From positions 1,115,140 through 1,179,139 of the forward strand of contig NC_085086.1 in NCBI RefSeq assembly GCF_963422355.1: a stretch of DNA of 64,000 nucleotides, written 5' to 3'. Position numbers and translations under genes: made by a program. Below the pieces are notes generated by a model. The model saw only the letters and a program-made list of their open reading frames with translations. It had not been told where the DNA came from and did no database searches. Origin of the DNA: Corticium candelabrum (lineage: Eukaryota; Porifera; Homoscleromorpha; Homosclerophorida; Plakinidae). Of the stretch, positions 21,507-34,918 are shown piece by piece (position 1 is the first letter of the stretch; each line of letters starts with the position of its first letter).

Positions 21507-22015
21507 ATCCAATTGGTCTTACTGGTTTGGTGAGTTGTCGTCTGATTCTACTGGACAAGAAACGCGGAGTTTGACCAATTGGCATATGCGAAAAATCAAG
21601 AAGGATAATCGGAAAAGCCATCCTTAGTATTGCAAAGTCAGACATACTGAATGCTGCTGGACCACTTCAACTTTGTGCAGGTCAATTATCAGGTGTTGAA
21701 TCTGCCACACATGCAATGCAAACTGTCCTTGATGATTTAAATACAGAAGCAATCCTACTTGTAGACGCTTCCAACGCTTTCAATAACTTGAACGGTCAAG
21801 TGGCTTTAGCGAATATTTCTGTTAACTGTCCTGCCATCTTACCGGTGCTCGCCAACACATACCGTCAACCATCTTTCTTATTTGTTGAAGGTGAAGTTCT
21901 AATATCTAAAGAAGGCACGACTCAAGGTGATCCATTAGCTATGCCAATGTATGCTCTTGCATCAGTTCCTCTTTTGACAAAGGTTAGCACAAAAGAGACA
22001 ACGCAAGTTTGGTAT
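21507..22015 (+). pseudogene. non-LTR copy 6, RT fragment
   Basis: It starts at DPIGLTGLVSCRLI, equal to about codon 480 of copy 4, directly after (AGT)n. RT is readable through a stop at ~21571: KSRRIIGKAILSIAKSD, LLVDASNAFNNLNGQ, EGTTQGDPLAMPMYALASV and QVWY. It ends there, just before the ADD residues, where unrelated sequence begins. Both ends are missing, so the copy is dead. Confidence 0.8.
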
Positions 22016-22892
22016 AGTCCGTGGGCTGATCACGCAGAGCTGTTGTTTTCTGCACCTCCGCTCCCACTCTCGTAAGAAGAAGGTTTTACTTCATAAAATA
22101 GTAGATAATGTAGTGCTAAGACCGTTTCGACTTGTTGGCACTCACAAAAATGATCGGTTTACAACAGCGAGTTTAAAACGTTAGCGTGATGCCATAATGA
22201 GGTCTGGTACCCGAGCTATTATTTCCGGTTATTCAACAGAGCCACTAGAACCCCCTGTAGACTCCTGCACATAAGTTTTTAAGCTTTTGAAAGTATTATA
22301 TTACATTATTTCACGTTCTGCTTTGTGCCCTGCTTGTCTAGGTTTGTTTTACGGCTTTGATGTCTGTAGATTTCAAAACCCAGACGTGCAAGCATGCAAC
22401 AAGTTAGAAAGCGTTCATCGGATGTTAAAACTAGCATGAAAGTGGACAATAACAATAACTCACTGAATGATTATTGCAATTACTACTAGAACCCGGAAAA
22501 ATGATGACGTAATCGTTTCACTTTGAACTCAACCGGCTACTACGACGTAAACCGGATGATGACTGCACACAATTTGACGCGGATGACGATGACTCAACCG
22601 AATGACGACTATGATTTGACCGGACTCAAGCGGATGATGACTAGGAGTAGTAATTAATTAATAGGTAAAGTAGATGATGACTACGCAAAATGTATGAAAC
22701 GAACCAGACGTGCAATTGGCAGACACTGTTTAAAGGAACGCATGTGTAGCACTAGACTTATACTAGCATTTCATTGTTGCAGTTGTCTAATTTGTTGTTA
22801 AAGTCGTATCTCAGAAGAACAAACTTTGTGTATAATATCTATTGAATTGGCTTTTATCAATTAATTAATTAATTAATTAACTAATTCAAGCA
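22016..22892. other. intergenic; GATGATGACT-type imperfect repeats and a TTAATTAA run
   Basis: Between about 22490 and 22650, short motifs such as CCGGATGATGACT and GATGACGACTATGA recur irregularly. A (TTAA)n run lies at 22858-22880, just upstream of the next gene. No promoter motif is clear. Confidence 0.5.
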
Positions 22893-25800
22893 ATGGAGTT
22901 CGAAAGAAGTGACGACGAAAGTCTTGTCTTTGAAGCTGTTGTTCCCGCTGCGAAGGTTCGTTGCCTAGATTGGAGAAGTTACCTGTGTCAGTGTCAGAGA
23001 GAGGGTGGTGAAATTGACTGTGTCTCAACAGCGCAGTTGGGCGACTTTGCCTGACACTGCGGAGGTGAGACAAGATGACAAATACCCGTTTATGCGCAAG
23101 GAAGGGGTTACACGTGAGGATAATCCAAGAGGCTACTACCATCGTTTGTGTTATCAAAATTACACAAACAAGATAAACCTTAGACATCTGCAGAATAATA
23201 GAAGGAAAGAGCAAGATGAATCCGCACCTGCAACAACAACGCTTGCTGCAGAAAGCCAAGTGTGCACAAACCCATCATCATCAACTGCAGTCATTGTTGA
23301 TCAAGGATCTTCTTCGTCAGCACGAACCACTCGCCGATCATTAGCAAAGACCAATTTCTCGCTTTGTTTACTGTGTTAGAAACCGAAAAATTGGACAAGC
23401 ACAGTTACGATAGATTAAAATTGCCAAATGGATATTTCTCCTGTTACACTTGTACAAGCAGCCAGAGTACGTGATGACACAAGAGTTCTTCTAGCAACGG
23501 AATACGGAAACCTTGATTTTCATGCTGCCGAAGTGAATTACCATACGAGCTGTTATCGAGACTACACTTCAAAGAAGAATCTTGCTAGTGTAGTTTGAAG
23601 ATACGACGCTTGCAAGTGGGAAGAAAGAAGCACTGCTGGTGACTTAACAGAGGGACTGCTTTTGACATAGCCTTCTCAAGTCTAGTGCACTCAGTAGAAT
23701 CTAGAGTCAATTCTGGGAAAAGCACAGCCACAATGTTACAACTCCACGCTAAATTTCTAGAGCTTTTAGAGCAGTTTGATGAACTCAATCTGTCTTGCCG
23801 CAGAGAGAATTTAAAGAAAAGATTAATCAAGTATTATCAGAAAAGGCTAGAGTTTTGGAAACCAAAACATGCTAATGAAGTAGAAATCGTGTTCTCGTCT
23901 TCAACTGCGAAAGGAGATCTACTGGAAGCATTTCTAAATTTGAAACACAAGATTGATGAAGTTGGTGAGATTGAAGATATGAGTGCAATTGACGACGATA
24001 ACTTTACGTCACCTTCTTCCGCGATAAGTCATCTGCACAGTGCTTTGGAATTACGCAGTGCTGTAATTGCATGTGACCGAAACCATGATATGGCCTCCCA
24101 CAGCAGATGATCTTAACGAAGCTGAAATTGATCGTCTTGTTCCTCCACTGTTATTTATACAACTACTTGGTTTTGTTGCTCGTTGATGTGGAAAGCACAA
24201 CTTTTGATGTCTACAGCCTTGAACGACGTATCCCAATGTGTCAGAAACTACACATCTCAGTGCTTTGTCAATTGCTCAAGACATTATCTACACTGCTCAT
24301 AACGGCCGCGTGCTACCTGCTGCAATTCATCACATGACTAAAAGCGCCCAAGACGTTAGTTTGCTAAATCGCGTGGCCATGGAATATCTATGAGCCAGAT
24401 TCAAGAAATGGATACCGCTCTCGCGGAGAAACAATTGGAACTGGCTGGTACTGGAAACGTTCCACTTCCTTCAAATGTCGATCTATCGACGTCAGTTGTA
24501 TTAGCTACTGACAACAATGATATAATGGAGGACACGCCAACAGGGGCCAACACTACGCACTGCACTAATTCTATTCTCATCCAGCGTGCTGTTCCTACTG
24601 CTGCTGCAATGCTGCTCGTTCATGATCAGTCTCAGAAACGTACATATCGCAAACACAGTCGGTCACTGCGTACTACACTGGTAGACCCGCCACCACGCTA
24701 TGTTTCTTCACGACGACATGGACCAGGTGAATACTGTATTGACATCGCTAAACTTACCGATGACAAAGATTACAGCTAGACTGCCCAGTTTACAGACTTT
24801 GCTTTGATGTTAGCTAGGCTTCCGGCACATTTGAATGAGAAACTGGGTGCGGTTAGTTTATCAGTTCCAGACTGGGCAGGTTTCAATGCTGCTCCTTGCA
24901 TTCAGAGTATTCCACTCATAAGTAAGGTTGGGTATTTACCAGTCATCAACGCTCCTTCCACCCAAATCAGTATTGTAAAAATGTTTTGGATATGGCTTTA
25001 AACATCTCTTTGCAAACAAAACAGCAAGACATCGTTGTCGTTGCAGATCAAGCAATTATGCAAAGCTGCAAGAAATTCTCTGGCATGACCAAGTGGCAAT
25101 TTCTGAACTTCCAGATAGAGCTGAATTTAAATCTGTCGTTGCTAGAATGAGCACTTTTCACGTTATCTGTACTTTGTTAGCCATAATTGGTAAAAGATAC
25201 GGCGAAGCTGGTTTCAGGGACACTCTAGTGGAAGCCAATGTTGTGAGTGCCGGTTCTGTAGCAGGCGTTTTAGGAGGAAAACACTACAATCGTTCCATTA
25301 AAGCTCACCTAATTTTGTCAGAAGCCTTCGAACGTCTTCGGTGGCAAGAGTTTGAAGAATGGATAACGTGCAATAGACTACAAGTCAACCACCCAGATCT
25401 GCACAGTATGTTGACTGACCTTTGCTGCAATCAATCTTTGCCATCAGTGACCGATTTAATAGAACATTCTTCATTCAAACACTTGTACGGTGCTTACTCA
25501 GACTTTTGCAAACAAGATCGTGGGCCAATGTCAGTGTTTTGGACATCATACATTGATATGGTTAGTCTCTTTCGTCGATTTATCCGGGCTTCAAGACAAG
25601 CAGATTGGAATCTTCATCTTCAGTGTGTGCGTGAGCTATTGCCATGGCTGTTTGCCTATGACCGTACCAACTACTGTCGATATCTGTCTGCATACTGGTG
25701 TGAAATGGTTTTGTTGCCTTCCACTCATCCAGACGCATACGCTCAAATGGAGCGCGGTGAACTCACTGTTCGACGCAGTCGACAGTCTTACTTTGCACAA

Positions 25801-27792
25801 GTACCAGTCGACTAAGCTCTGCAACAAACAGTCAATCATGACACCAAAGTTAGTGGAGGGATAATAGGTTTCAGCCCGGCGCCGTGCAACGTTGGATGCT
25901 CACTGCTCAGCTTCGCGCAGCGCTAACAAAGTCTTGCAAAAACTTGGCGGGCATGCTCACAGAATCGTCAGTACTGCCTAGAAGGTTGAGCCAGTCAGCA
26001 ATATCAAAATCAAACATCTTAGTGGAACAAGTCAGCACGGCACTTTAGGCTTGGGCCAATCCCTTTTCAATTTCAGATGCTCTTTTCTGTCTCTCGTCTG
26101 GAATTCAAGCAAATGACGAAGTACGCTCTGATGTGCTTGGTGCCCATATGAAAGGTTGTAACGCATGTGAATCATTTCTTTGCTAAACGTCTTCTAAGCA
26201 AAATGGAGGACTTTTCTGCCACTCTAAAGTCCCTAAAGCTGAAGACTTTTACGTCACAAATGAAGCCATTAAAAACAACTTCAACCGGACGTCAAACTTC
26301 TCTGAAGGCGCATTGCAACCTGTTTGCGAAGCTTGCAGTTGTAGCTCAGGCAAGGGAATTTAACATGCAAGATGTGTTATCACACGAACTAGGACTACTT
26401 CCTTATTCTTTGGCAACTCTACATGGAGGGCTAATGAAGACGAGCAAGTCAAAGCTTTTGCCACTGCTAGAAAAAGACGTAACAACTCTCGATATAGTAC
26501 CATCTAGAGCAGCGTATATTGTTGATGCCATGGCAACTCTACGGACCACGATACCAACTGGTGGCACATTTGGAATGCTTGCCGATCAAGTTCTAAAAGG
26601 CATTACTTACGGTACTATTGAAGGCGGACGTGTTGATTTTGTATGCGATCAGTACCCTCGAAATAGCATCAAATCACTGGAAAGACAAAAGAGAAGAAAA
26701 TCTGGAATGCTGGTGATGACCATCGCGAGCGCTGAACAAAAGCTTCCGACTTGGAAGAAATCTATGGCAACCTCATCCAACAAAGTTGCTCTTATTTCGT
26801 TTCTTGCCAATCAATGGAAGATGCCGCAGTATTCACAACTACTCAAAGGCAAGAAGCTATATGTTACTGTCGCTAAAAAATGCGAATGTCTTACCAGTAC
26901 CGACGGCCTAACTGTAGTAGCATGTACTATAGCAGAACTGCAGACACATCTGACACACGCCTTTTTTACATGCCTATCATGCTGCCATCTCGGGCTATGC
27001 GGCAGTCATAATTAAATCACCAGATACTGATATTGCTGTTATTGGTGCTTGGGCAGATAGCCGTATTGCATCACAGCTAATTCTCTATGCAGATACAGCC
27101 CAGAGAAGTGGGTACATCAGCTTAGACAACATTGAGAGCACTCATGGCAGTGATGTTTGTAAAGCTATACCAGGTGTGCATGCATTTACAGGTTGTGATA
27201 CCGTGAGCTCTTTTTCAAAACGTGGAAAGATGGAGCTTTCAAACTCATCAAGAGAGGCCACATACAAGCGATGCAGCGTCTAGGAGAATTTCTGACGTTT
27301 GATGAAGATGTAATTCAATTGTGTGAACAGTTTGTGTGCAAACTATACGGAAAGGAGTCATTTACAAGTGTGAATTCGTTAAGATATTATTTGTTTTGCA
27401 CTGCAGCATGCAAGTCGTACGCCGATTTACCTCCAACCCGTGACGCATTTGTTCAACATGTCCGCCGAAGCAACTACTAAGCGTTTCTTTGGAAACGGTG
27501 TCTTCAGTGTGGAGAAGTTCCCAGTCCTATTGGGCATGGTTGGTATATCGGCGATGGTGACATCAAAGTATTATGAATGATTCTTCCTCCTGCACCTTTG
27601 GCTCTCTTGGAATTACTGCGTTGTGGTTGTTCATCGGGTTGCAATAGTGCAAGATGTCGGTGCTTCAAGAATAACATGCCATGTACCGATGCTTGCAAGT
27701 GCAAAGACTGTGTCAGTGCCGAGGCTGCTGTTCCTTCTGTCACTGATGTATACGTTGAAGACGACGACCTGATTGTTCTTGATGAAATGTAA
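22893..27792 (+). pseudogene. broken gene: cysteine-rich N-terminus, PIN-like domain, CXC-type cysteine cluster
   Basis: A long coding region in pieces, starting at ATG 22893. It matches a type of uncharacterised protein I recall as widespread in marine invertebrates, often multicopy. Pieces: N-terminal Cys/His motifs (YLCQCQREGG; YYHRLCYQNYTNK at 23130), then CRRENLKKRLIKYY (23800) and a long middle (25093-25815). Next is DVLSHELGLLPYSLAT (26370) with IVDAMATLR (26519). An SPDTDIAVIGAW segment and HAFTGCDTVSSFSK follow (27020-27220), which resemble acidic motifs of PIN/FEN-like nucleases. It ends with RCGCSSGCNSARCRCFK...CKCKDC (27620-27715), a CXC-like zinc cluster. At least six frameshifts or stops separate the pieces, and no introns are evident, suggesting a decayed or mobile copy. 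The nuclease role is inferred from motifs only. Confidence 0.6.
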
Positions 27793-28541
27793 CCGACACA
27801 ACTATAAATACGTAGCTACAGGGCGCTGGTTTGTACAAATATCATGTAATGTTAGAAATTTAAACTAAAACGAAGTTGTTTACAGTGCTAAAAACTCTGA
27901 TGTTAGTTTTCTTAATATAATCAAATTGTGTTGCTAAATTTTACAATTTAACTCGTAACATTTGCGAGTAAAGATTGATGCTAAAGAAATACATACATAG
28001 TTAATCTGAAAAACTGACAGGCCGTTGTAAAATCAAAATTAAATTAATTCTATAGTGTTTACAACTGATAATACGTAAAGCTGCGTCAACAAAAATTGCT
28101 TCAACAGACACATGCGAACAACAGCGGCCAGCCTCGCTCTTCCAAACAGTGTCTGCGCGCCTAGTTTATTTTAAGTTCCAGAAAATGTTGTTACACCTAT
28201 CAAACTAGAAGCAGTCGTTGGAAGTTAAATTATATAAAGACGCACAAAAATGCAAAACGAAATTGAGTCTGCTCGCTTCCATCGCGTTTAATAAAATAAT
28301 TATATCACGAAAACCGACCACTTTCTCAACCGCCAACAAAGTGGAATAGCCTTCAATTTGAGTCCTCTGTCGGTTACAATCAAGGAACCTTCCTCGTACG
28401 AAAGTGGGAGCAGAACTTCTCGCTACAGCAATCAGCCCACGGACTAATAAACCCGGCCACTGTGTCCAGACTTACTACACGCCCCTCCTCCCCGCACGCA
28501 AACGTCTGGCCACGCGAGACTAGCATGGGTTAGAGTCGTAT
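27793..28541. other. AT-rich intergenic sequence
   Basis: No gene is seen. Near 28508-28526 the string TCTGGCCACGCGAGACTAG resembles the arm of the small palindromic element at 37367-37431, so a related element end may lie here. Confidence 0.4.
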
Positions 28542-29900
<1,359 letters not shown>

Positions 29901-29901
29901 T

Positions 29902-30111
29902 TCAAAAGCAGGCTGTATTCAACAGATCCACAAGCAAATCAATGTTCTTAATTAATGGTTGACGATGTCCAAAGCATGCCTCTCGTGCTAGAGACCTCTT
30001 AAAAGAGCGGTGAGCTGGTCTTTTCCAAAAAATGCCAAATCTTTCCTTTATTTTCAGTTTCTGATGCAAAATTGTTCTCTTCTTGTGTTTAGCTTGAGCT
30101 AGCTCTCTCAT
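29902..30111 (-). CDS. possible downstream exon of the THAP gene
   Basis: A basic, Lys-rich open segment on the minus strand (MRELAQAKHKKRTILHQKLK and on) lies about 210 bp past the donor of the THAP exon at 30321, on the same strand. Helix-forming basic sequence downstream of a THAP domain would be normal. I cannot confirm the splice sites, and chance is possible. Confidence 0.2.
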   Translation of the reverse strand: MRELAQAKHKKRTILHQKLKIKERFGIFWKRPAHRSFKRSLAREACFGHRQPLIKNIDLLVDLLNTACF

Positions 30112-30536
30112 CGGTATCCTTAATTAATTATTTTGCATTCTAGCTGAGACAGGGTGTCAAGTGAGGAACCTCATCATCACACAATTACTTTCCTGTATCA
30201 TTAACTGCAACCACCTCTCCTGCAGAACAAACAAATAAATGTTTTAATAATTGCCATAGTGAACAAGTGCATTTATTTCATCACAAGTCCAAATTCATAT
30301 ATTTTGTATATATTACTCACTTCATTTGAAGAAACTCGTGCTCCCGGCCTCCATGGAAGAACAGTAGGAATGAGACAAGGGGAGCTCTTGATTCCGGATC
30401 TACCCTTCATCTTAAATGAAGGAGGCTTTCTTCGCAAGTTAGCTTTGCGATGAGGGAATATCGTCGAAATGGAATATTTCCTTTCAGCTTTCTTTTCCTG
30501 TCGGCTCTGCATGCAATTCTCGAATTGAGACTCGTC

Positions 30537-30541
30537 AAAAT
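30537..30541. repeat. gypsy-3 target-site duplication AAAAT (left)
   Basis: AAAAT directly precedes the 5' LTR and is repeated at 34919-34923 after the 3' LTR, marking one insertion event. Confidence 0.9.
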
Positions 30542-30690
30542 TGTAATATACGGGGCTTGGTAAATGGTTTGACTGGGATATCCGGGGTTAGACATATACC
30601 GGCTGCAGGAAGGCAGACGTCGTGTTGTATTTCTAGTTGTTACGCTTGTTTACGTGTTGTGTTCTATTGCTATACTTCAAGTATACAACA
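30542..30690 (+). repeat. gypsy-3 5' LTR, 149 bp
   Basis: It starts TGTAATATACGGGG and ends TATACAACA. It differs from the 3' LTR at only two positions by eye. TGGTACCAGGAA follows directly, fitting a primer-binding site. Confidence 0.92.
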
Positions 30691-30702
30691 TGGTACCAGG
30701 AA

Positions 30703-31440
30703 ATGAAGCGTCTGAATCCTCCAGAGCATCTATCGTTGACGGGAAGAAACTTGGCCATGGCATGAAAGAAATGGAGGCAGCGATTTGAAATTTATCGAGT
30801 AGCTTCAGGGTTGACATCTCAAGGGGATCCTGTGCAAACGTCGGTGTTTTTCATTCAATCGGGCCCGAGGCTCTTGATGTTTACAACACCTCCGTTTTCG
30901 GCACTGAAGAAAGCAAAGACAAAAGCTGGAAGACGTGACGAAAAAGTTTGAAGAACACTTCATTCCAAAACGAAACGTAACATACGAAAGACATTGCTTC
31001 TTCATGAGAAATCAATTGCAGGAAGAAACAATAGACCAGTATGTTACTGAGTTACGTACATTAGAGAAGACGTGTGAATTTGGAGTGATCAGTGAGTCAT
31101 TGGTTAAAGACAGGTTAGTTTGTGGAGTTCTGGAGTCAAGATTGAGAGAGAGGTTGTTGAGAGAGATGGACTTGACGTTAGAGAAAGCAGTGGCGATATG
31201 CAAGGCATCAGAACTGTCCCAGTTTCAGTTGAAAGAGTTGGAAAGTGGATCCACCAGTACGGCAGGCGACCTAGATGCTGTTAGGAAAGAAAGTAAAAGG
31301 ACAGGAGACTGGCAATTCATACGAGATTGTCCTAAGTGTGGAAGGAATCATCCAGAAAGGAGATGCCCTGCCTTCACAAGAAATTGTTTAAAGTGTCGAC
31401 TACGCGGACATTTTGCAAGTAAGTGCAAGGCTAATGAAGC
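30703..31440 (+). pseudogene. gypsy-3 gag
   Basis: Starting at ATG 30703, the frame gives a gypsy capsid start, then a stop (TGA 30763-30765) sits where a Trp is expected in the W-x-x-F region. A frameshift near 30915 shifts it into the long frame that opens at 30935. That frame holds the rest of the capsid and two zinc knuckle-like segments (CPKCGRNHPERRCPA and CLKCRLRGHFASKC, 31329-31427). Gag packages element RNA; this copy cannot make it unaided. Confidence 0.75.
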
Positions 31441-34400
31441 ACAAGTGCAGCAAATGATGATGCAAGAAGAACAGCCTGCTAAAATGTTTATTAGTGCTCT
31501 AGGTGGCTCAAAGTCAGATGTGTGGTCTATGTCTCTGAGAACTAACGGCATTATGGTAAACTTTAAACTAGACACAGGAGCTCAAGTTAATGTCCTGCCT
31601 CGGAGTGTTTATTGTAGACTGACATCTAAACCAGTACTGGAACCGGCTAAAATTAGATTAATGCCATATGGGTTATCTAGACCACTGCCAGTAGATGGAC
31701 AATACTTGTGTCAGGTGGAGCATGGAACAACTCACCATTTGCAGTTTTATGTTGTGCCGGCAACAGCTTCACCAATATTGGGACTAAATGCATGTCAAAA
31801 ACTAGGACTGGTCAAACGAATTGCTGAAGTAGATAGAAATGACAATCAGATTGTAAAGGACGTAGTTTTGAAAGATTATTCTACTGTGTTTGGTACTCCA
31901 GGACTTCTAAGGGATCATGTCTATCAAATTCGATTGAAAGAAGGTGCTGTTCCGTATTCAGTTTTTGCTCCTAGACGTGTGAAGCTTCCGTTGCTGCCAA
32001 AATTGAGAAATGAATTAGAAAGAATGCAGAAGATGGGGATTATTCAAGAAGTGGTTGAACCGACGGATTGGATTGCACCTATGGTGCCAGTTCTTAAGAA
32101 GAATGGTCAAATAAGAGTGTGTATTGACTTCAGTGAGCTCAACAGGTCTATAAGACGTGAACGATTCCAAATTCCTGTGGCTGAGGAGATTTTTGCTAAG
32201 ATGCAAGGTTCTAAGTGTTTTACAACTCTGGATGCTGAATCAGGATTTTGGCAGATTCCTTTAAATGAAAGCAGCTCGTTACTAACAACGTTTATTACAC
32301 CATTGGGACGTTTCCGATGTCTGAGATTGCCATTTAGCATTACCTCTGGTCCTGAAATTTTTCAAAGAGTGATGAGGCAGATTTTGGCAGGGATAGATGG
32401 CTGTGATTGTTTTATTGATGACATCGTGGTATGGGGTGTGAATGAAGAAGAGCACGATCACCGATTGAGGCAGGTTTTAGAGAAATGTAAGACCAGTGGA
32501 TTGAAGCTGAATATGAGCAAATGCCAGCTCCGGAAACAGGAAGTCAAATTTTTTGGTCATGTTTTGTCTAACGAAGGTTTGAAGGCTGATCCGGACAAGA
32601 TTAGTGGAGTAACTTCACTAGAGAGTCCAACAAATAAAGATCAATTACGCACTATTTTGGGGATGTTTAGTTATTTGGCCAAGTTTTTGCCTGAATTTTC
32701 TCACAAAGCAGGTCCATTGAGAAACCTGCTTCGTGAGGATACAGATTCAAAATTGTTTGTCAGATTTGAAGCAAATGATTGTTCAAGCACCAGTTTTAGC
32801 ATTTTATAGTGCTGAAGCTAAAACAGCTGTCTCGGCCGATGCCTCTTCGTATGGTCTGGGTGCTGCATTGCTGCAAATTCAATCAGATGGAAGAAAAGCA
32901 CCGGTTATGTATGCATCAAGAACGTTGACAGATCAAGAAAAACGTTTTTCACAAATTGAAAAAGAAGCATTGGCTTTGGTTTGGGGATGTGACCGATTTG
33001 AATCATTTCTGTTGGGTCGAGATGAGCCATTTACCATTGAAACAGACCATAAACCTTTAGTCACTATTTTGAACAAGCAAGACTTAGATCAAAGTCCTCC
33101 GCGGATTCAAAGTTTTAAGATGCGTACAATGAAATTTTACTTTCAAGTTGTCTATGTTCCTGGAAGAGAGTTGCAAGTAGCTGATGCGTTGTCTAGACGA
33201 CCACAAAGTCCTGCTAATGTAGATAGCATGGTGGATGAGTTGATAAAGGCGGTTGAAGAACACGTTGAGGGAATTAGAGATGCATTACCAGCATCAAAAG
33301 ATGGTCTATTGAGGATCAAGGAGGCAACTCGTCAAGATTTAGATATGCAAGAGTTGATCAGGGTTGTCAATGCAGGATGGCCGAATCGGGTTACTCAGGT
33401 TGTTGCTGCTATTCGCCCGTTTTGGAGCCATAAGGATTTATTGACTGTGGTTGGCGGGTTACTGTTGAGGGGACATCAGATAGTTATTCCCAAGTCTATG
33501 AGAAAGGAGATGCTTAAGCTGGCACATGATGGGCATTTGGGAATAGTAAAGACCAAGAAACGAGCAAGACAATCAGTATGGTGGCCGCAAATGAATAATC
33601 AGTTGGAGTTAATAGTTTCCAACTGTACAACGTGTGCAAGATATGCAAGTGAGCAGAGGAAAGAGCCACTCTGTAGTACTCCAATGCCAGGAAGACCTTG
33701 GGAAAAATTGGGTGCGGATCTATTTGAAGTAGAAAAGATGCATTTTCTAGTGGTTGCTTGACTATTACTCGAGGTATCCAGAAGTTAAACAGCTCACAGG
33801 AACAAAATCAACGGATATTGTACTAGCACTGAAGGGTATTTTCTCACGATTTGGGATTCCCGATGTACTGGTCACAGATAATGGACCACAGTTTGTGAGT
33901 GAGGACTTTAAGAACTTCAGCAGGACTTATCAGTGTATGCATGTAACGTCATCTCCTAGACATCCACAAGGAAATGGACTAGCCGAAAAGACTGTGGGGA
34001 CTGTCAAAGCCCTGATTAAGAAGGCTTGGCACGCAGGGGAAGATCCACACTTGGGATTGTTAGCATATAGAGCTACAGAACATGAAGCCACTGGAGTGTC
34101 TCCTGGTCAATTGTTAATGGGGAGGAAGTTGCGGACAACCATGCCAACTATTGCTAGTCAATTGATTCCACAGTTGGTGGATAAGTCTTCAGTGAGAGAG
34201 AAAGACAGGGGTAGCAAAGCAAAGCAGGCAGCAGAATATAACAGAAGACATGGAGTGCGATCCTTACCAGACTTGGAACCAGCTGCAGGAACTCGGGTGT
34301 TGGTTCATGACCAAATAGGTGGAGAGGGGAATGTACCTGCGACAGTGGATAGAGAGATACAGCCGAGATCATACCGTGTAGTGACTGAATCAGGGGGTAC

Positions 34401-34756
34401 TCTAAGACGCAATCGTCATGATCTTCGACTAAACCCTGAAATGGTGGCAGGGCAGAGAGATCATCAAGAGACTAATAGTAACCATAACAGACAGTGGAAG
34501 GGCAGAGAGATCATCAAGAGACTAATAGTAACCATCAACAGACAGTGGCAGGGCAGAGAGATCATCAAGAGACTAATGGTAACCATCAACAGACAGTGGA
34601 AGGGCAGAGAGATCATCAAGAGACTAATAGTAACCATCAACAGGCAGTGGAAGAAGCTGCACAGCAAACCCCGGTTAGGCCTGAAAAACATATAGAAACC
34701 CGAACACGATTTGGACGATTAGTGAAAACCCCACAGTGGAGGAAGGACTATGTTTG
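31441..34756 (+). pseudogene. gypsy-3 pol: protease, RT, RNase H, integrase, broken frames
   Basis: Protease: LDTGAQVNVLP at ~31568. RT: CIDFSELNRSI (32119), LDAESGFWQIPL (32230) and catalytic FIDDIVVWG (32411), with Phe where Tyr is more common. RNase H: VSADASSYGLGAALLQ (32830), EKEALALVWGCDRFESFL (32959), TDHKPL (33043), VPGRELQVADALSRR (33157). Integrase: HHCC zinc region (HDGHLGIV ... CTTCARY, 33525-33645) and core DYYSRYPEV (33757), VTDNGPQFVSEDF (33871), HPQGNGLAE (33961). Breaks: a frame change near 32740-32770, one near 33757, and one in the first 51-bp repeat near 34483. The C-terminus has 17-residue repeats and ends at 34756. All catalytic motifs are present, so the damage is mild. 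Confidence 0.88.
34443..34650 (+). repeat. four 51-bp tandem repeats at the gypsy-3 pol C-terminus
   Basis: The unit begins GGCAGAGAGATCATCAAG and encodes 17 residues (GQRDHQETNSNHQQTVE). The first copy is one base short (ACCATAAC for ACCATCAAC), which causes a frameshift. Copies 2-4 are in frame with the terminal stop at 34756. Confidence 0.85.
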
Positions 34757-34769
34757 AAACAAGGGGAGA

Positions 34770-34918
34770 TGTAATATACGGGGCTTGGTAAATGGTTTGA
34801 CTGAGATATCCGGGGTTAGACATATACCGGCTGCAGGAAGGCAGACGTCGTGTTGTATTTCTAGTTGTTACGCTTGTTTACGTGTTGTGTTCTATTGCTA
34901 TACTTCAAGTATACTACA
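34770..34918 (+). repeat. gypsy-3 3' LTR, 149 bp
   Basis: Identical in length to the 5' LTR, with differences at GACTGAGATA (GACTGGGATA on the left) and TATACTACA (TATACAACA on the left). AAAAT follows at 34919-34923. Confidence 0.92.

Larger units (their letters stand above)
30542..34918 (+). mobile_element. gypsy-3: recent Ty3/gypsy element with intact LTRs
   Basis: A complete structure: LTR 30542-30690, primer-binding site at 30691, gag and pol in gypsy order, a polypurine tract (AAACAAGGGGAGA at 34757-34769), LTR 34770-34918, and the AAAAT duplication on both sides. LTRs differ at two of 149 positions, so insertion was recent. The coding part nevertheless has a stop and several frameshifts, so this copy is non-autonomous unless some are assembly errors. 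It interrupts a THAP exon on the opposite strand. Confidence 0.92.

Noticed and set aside
20924-21645. Poly-Ala, poly-Thr and poly-Leu proteins of up to several hundred residues
   Set aside because: They come from the AGC/AGT array. Only the parts outside 21040-21506 are real retroelement sequence.
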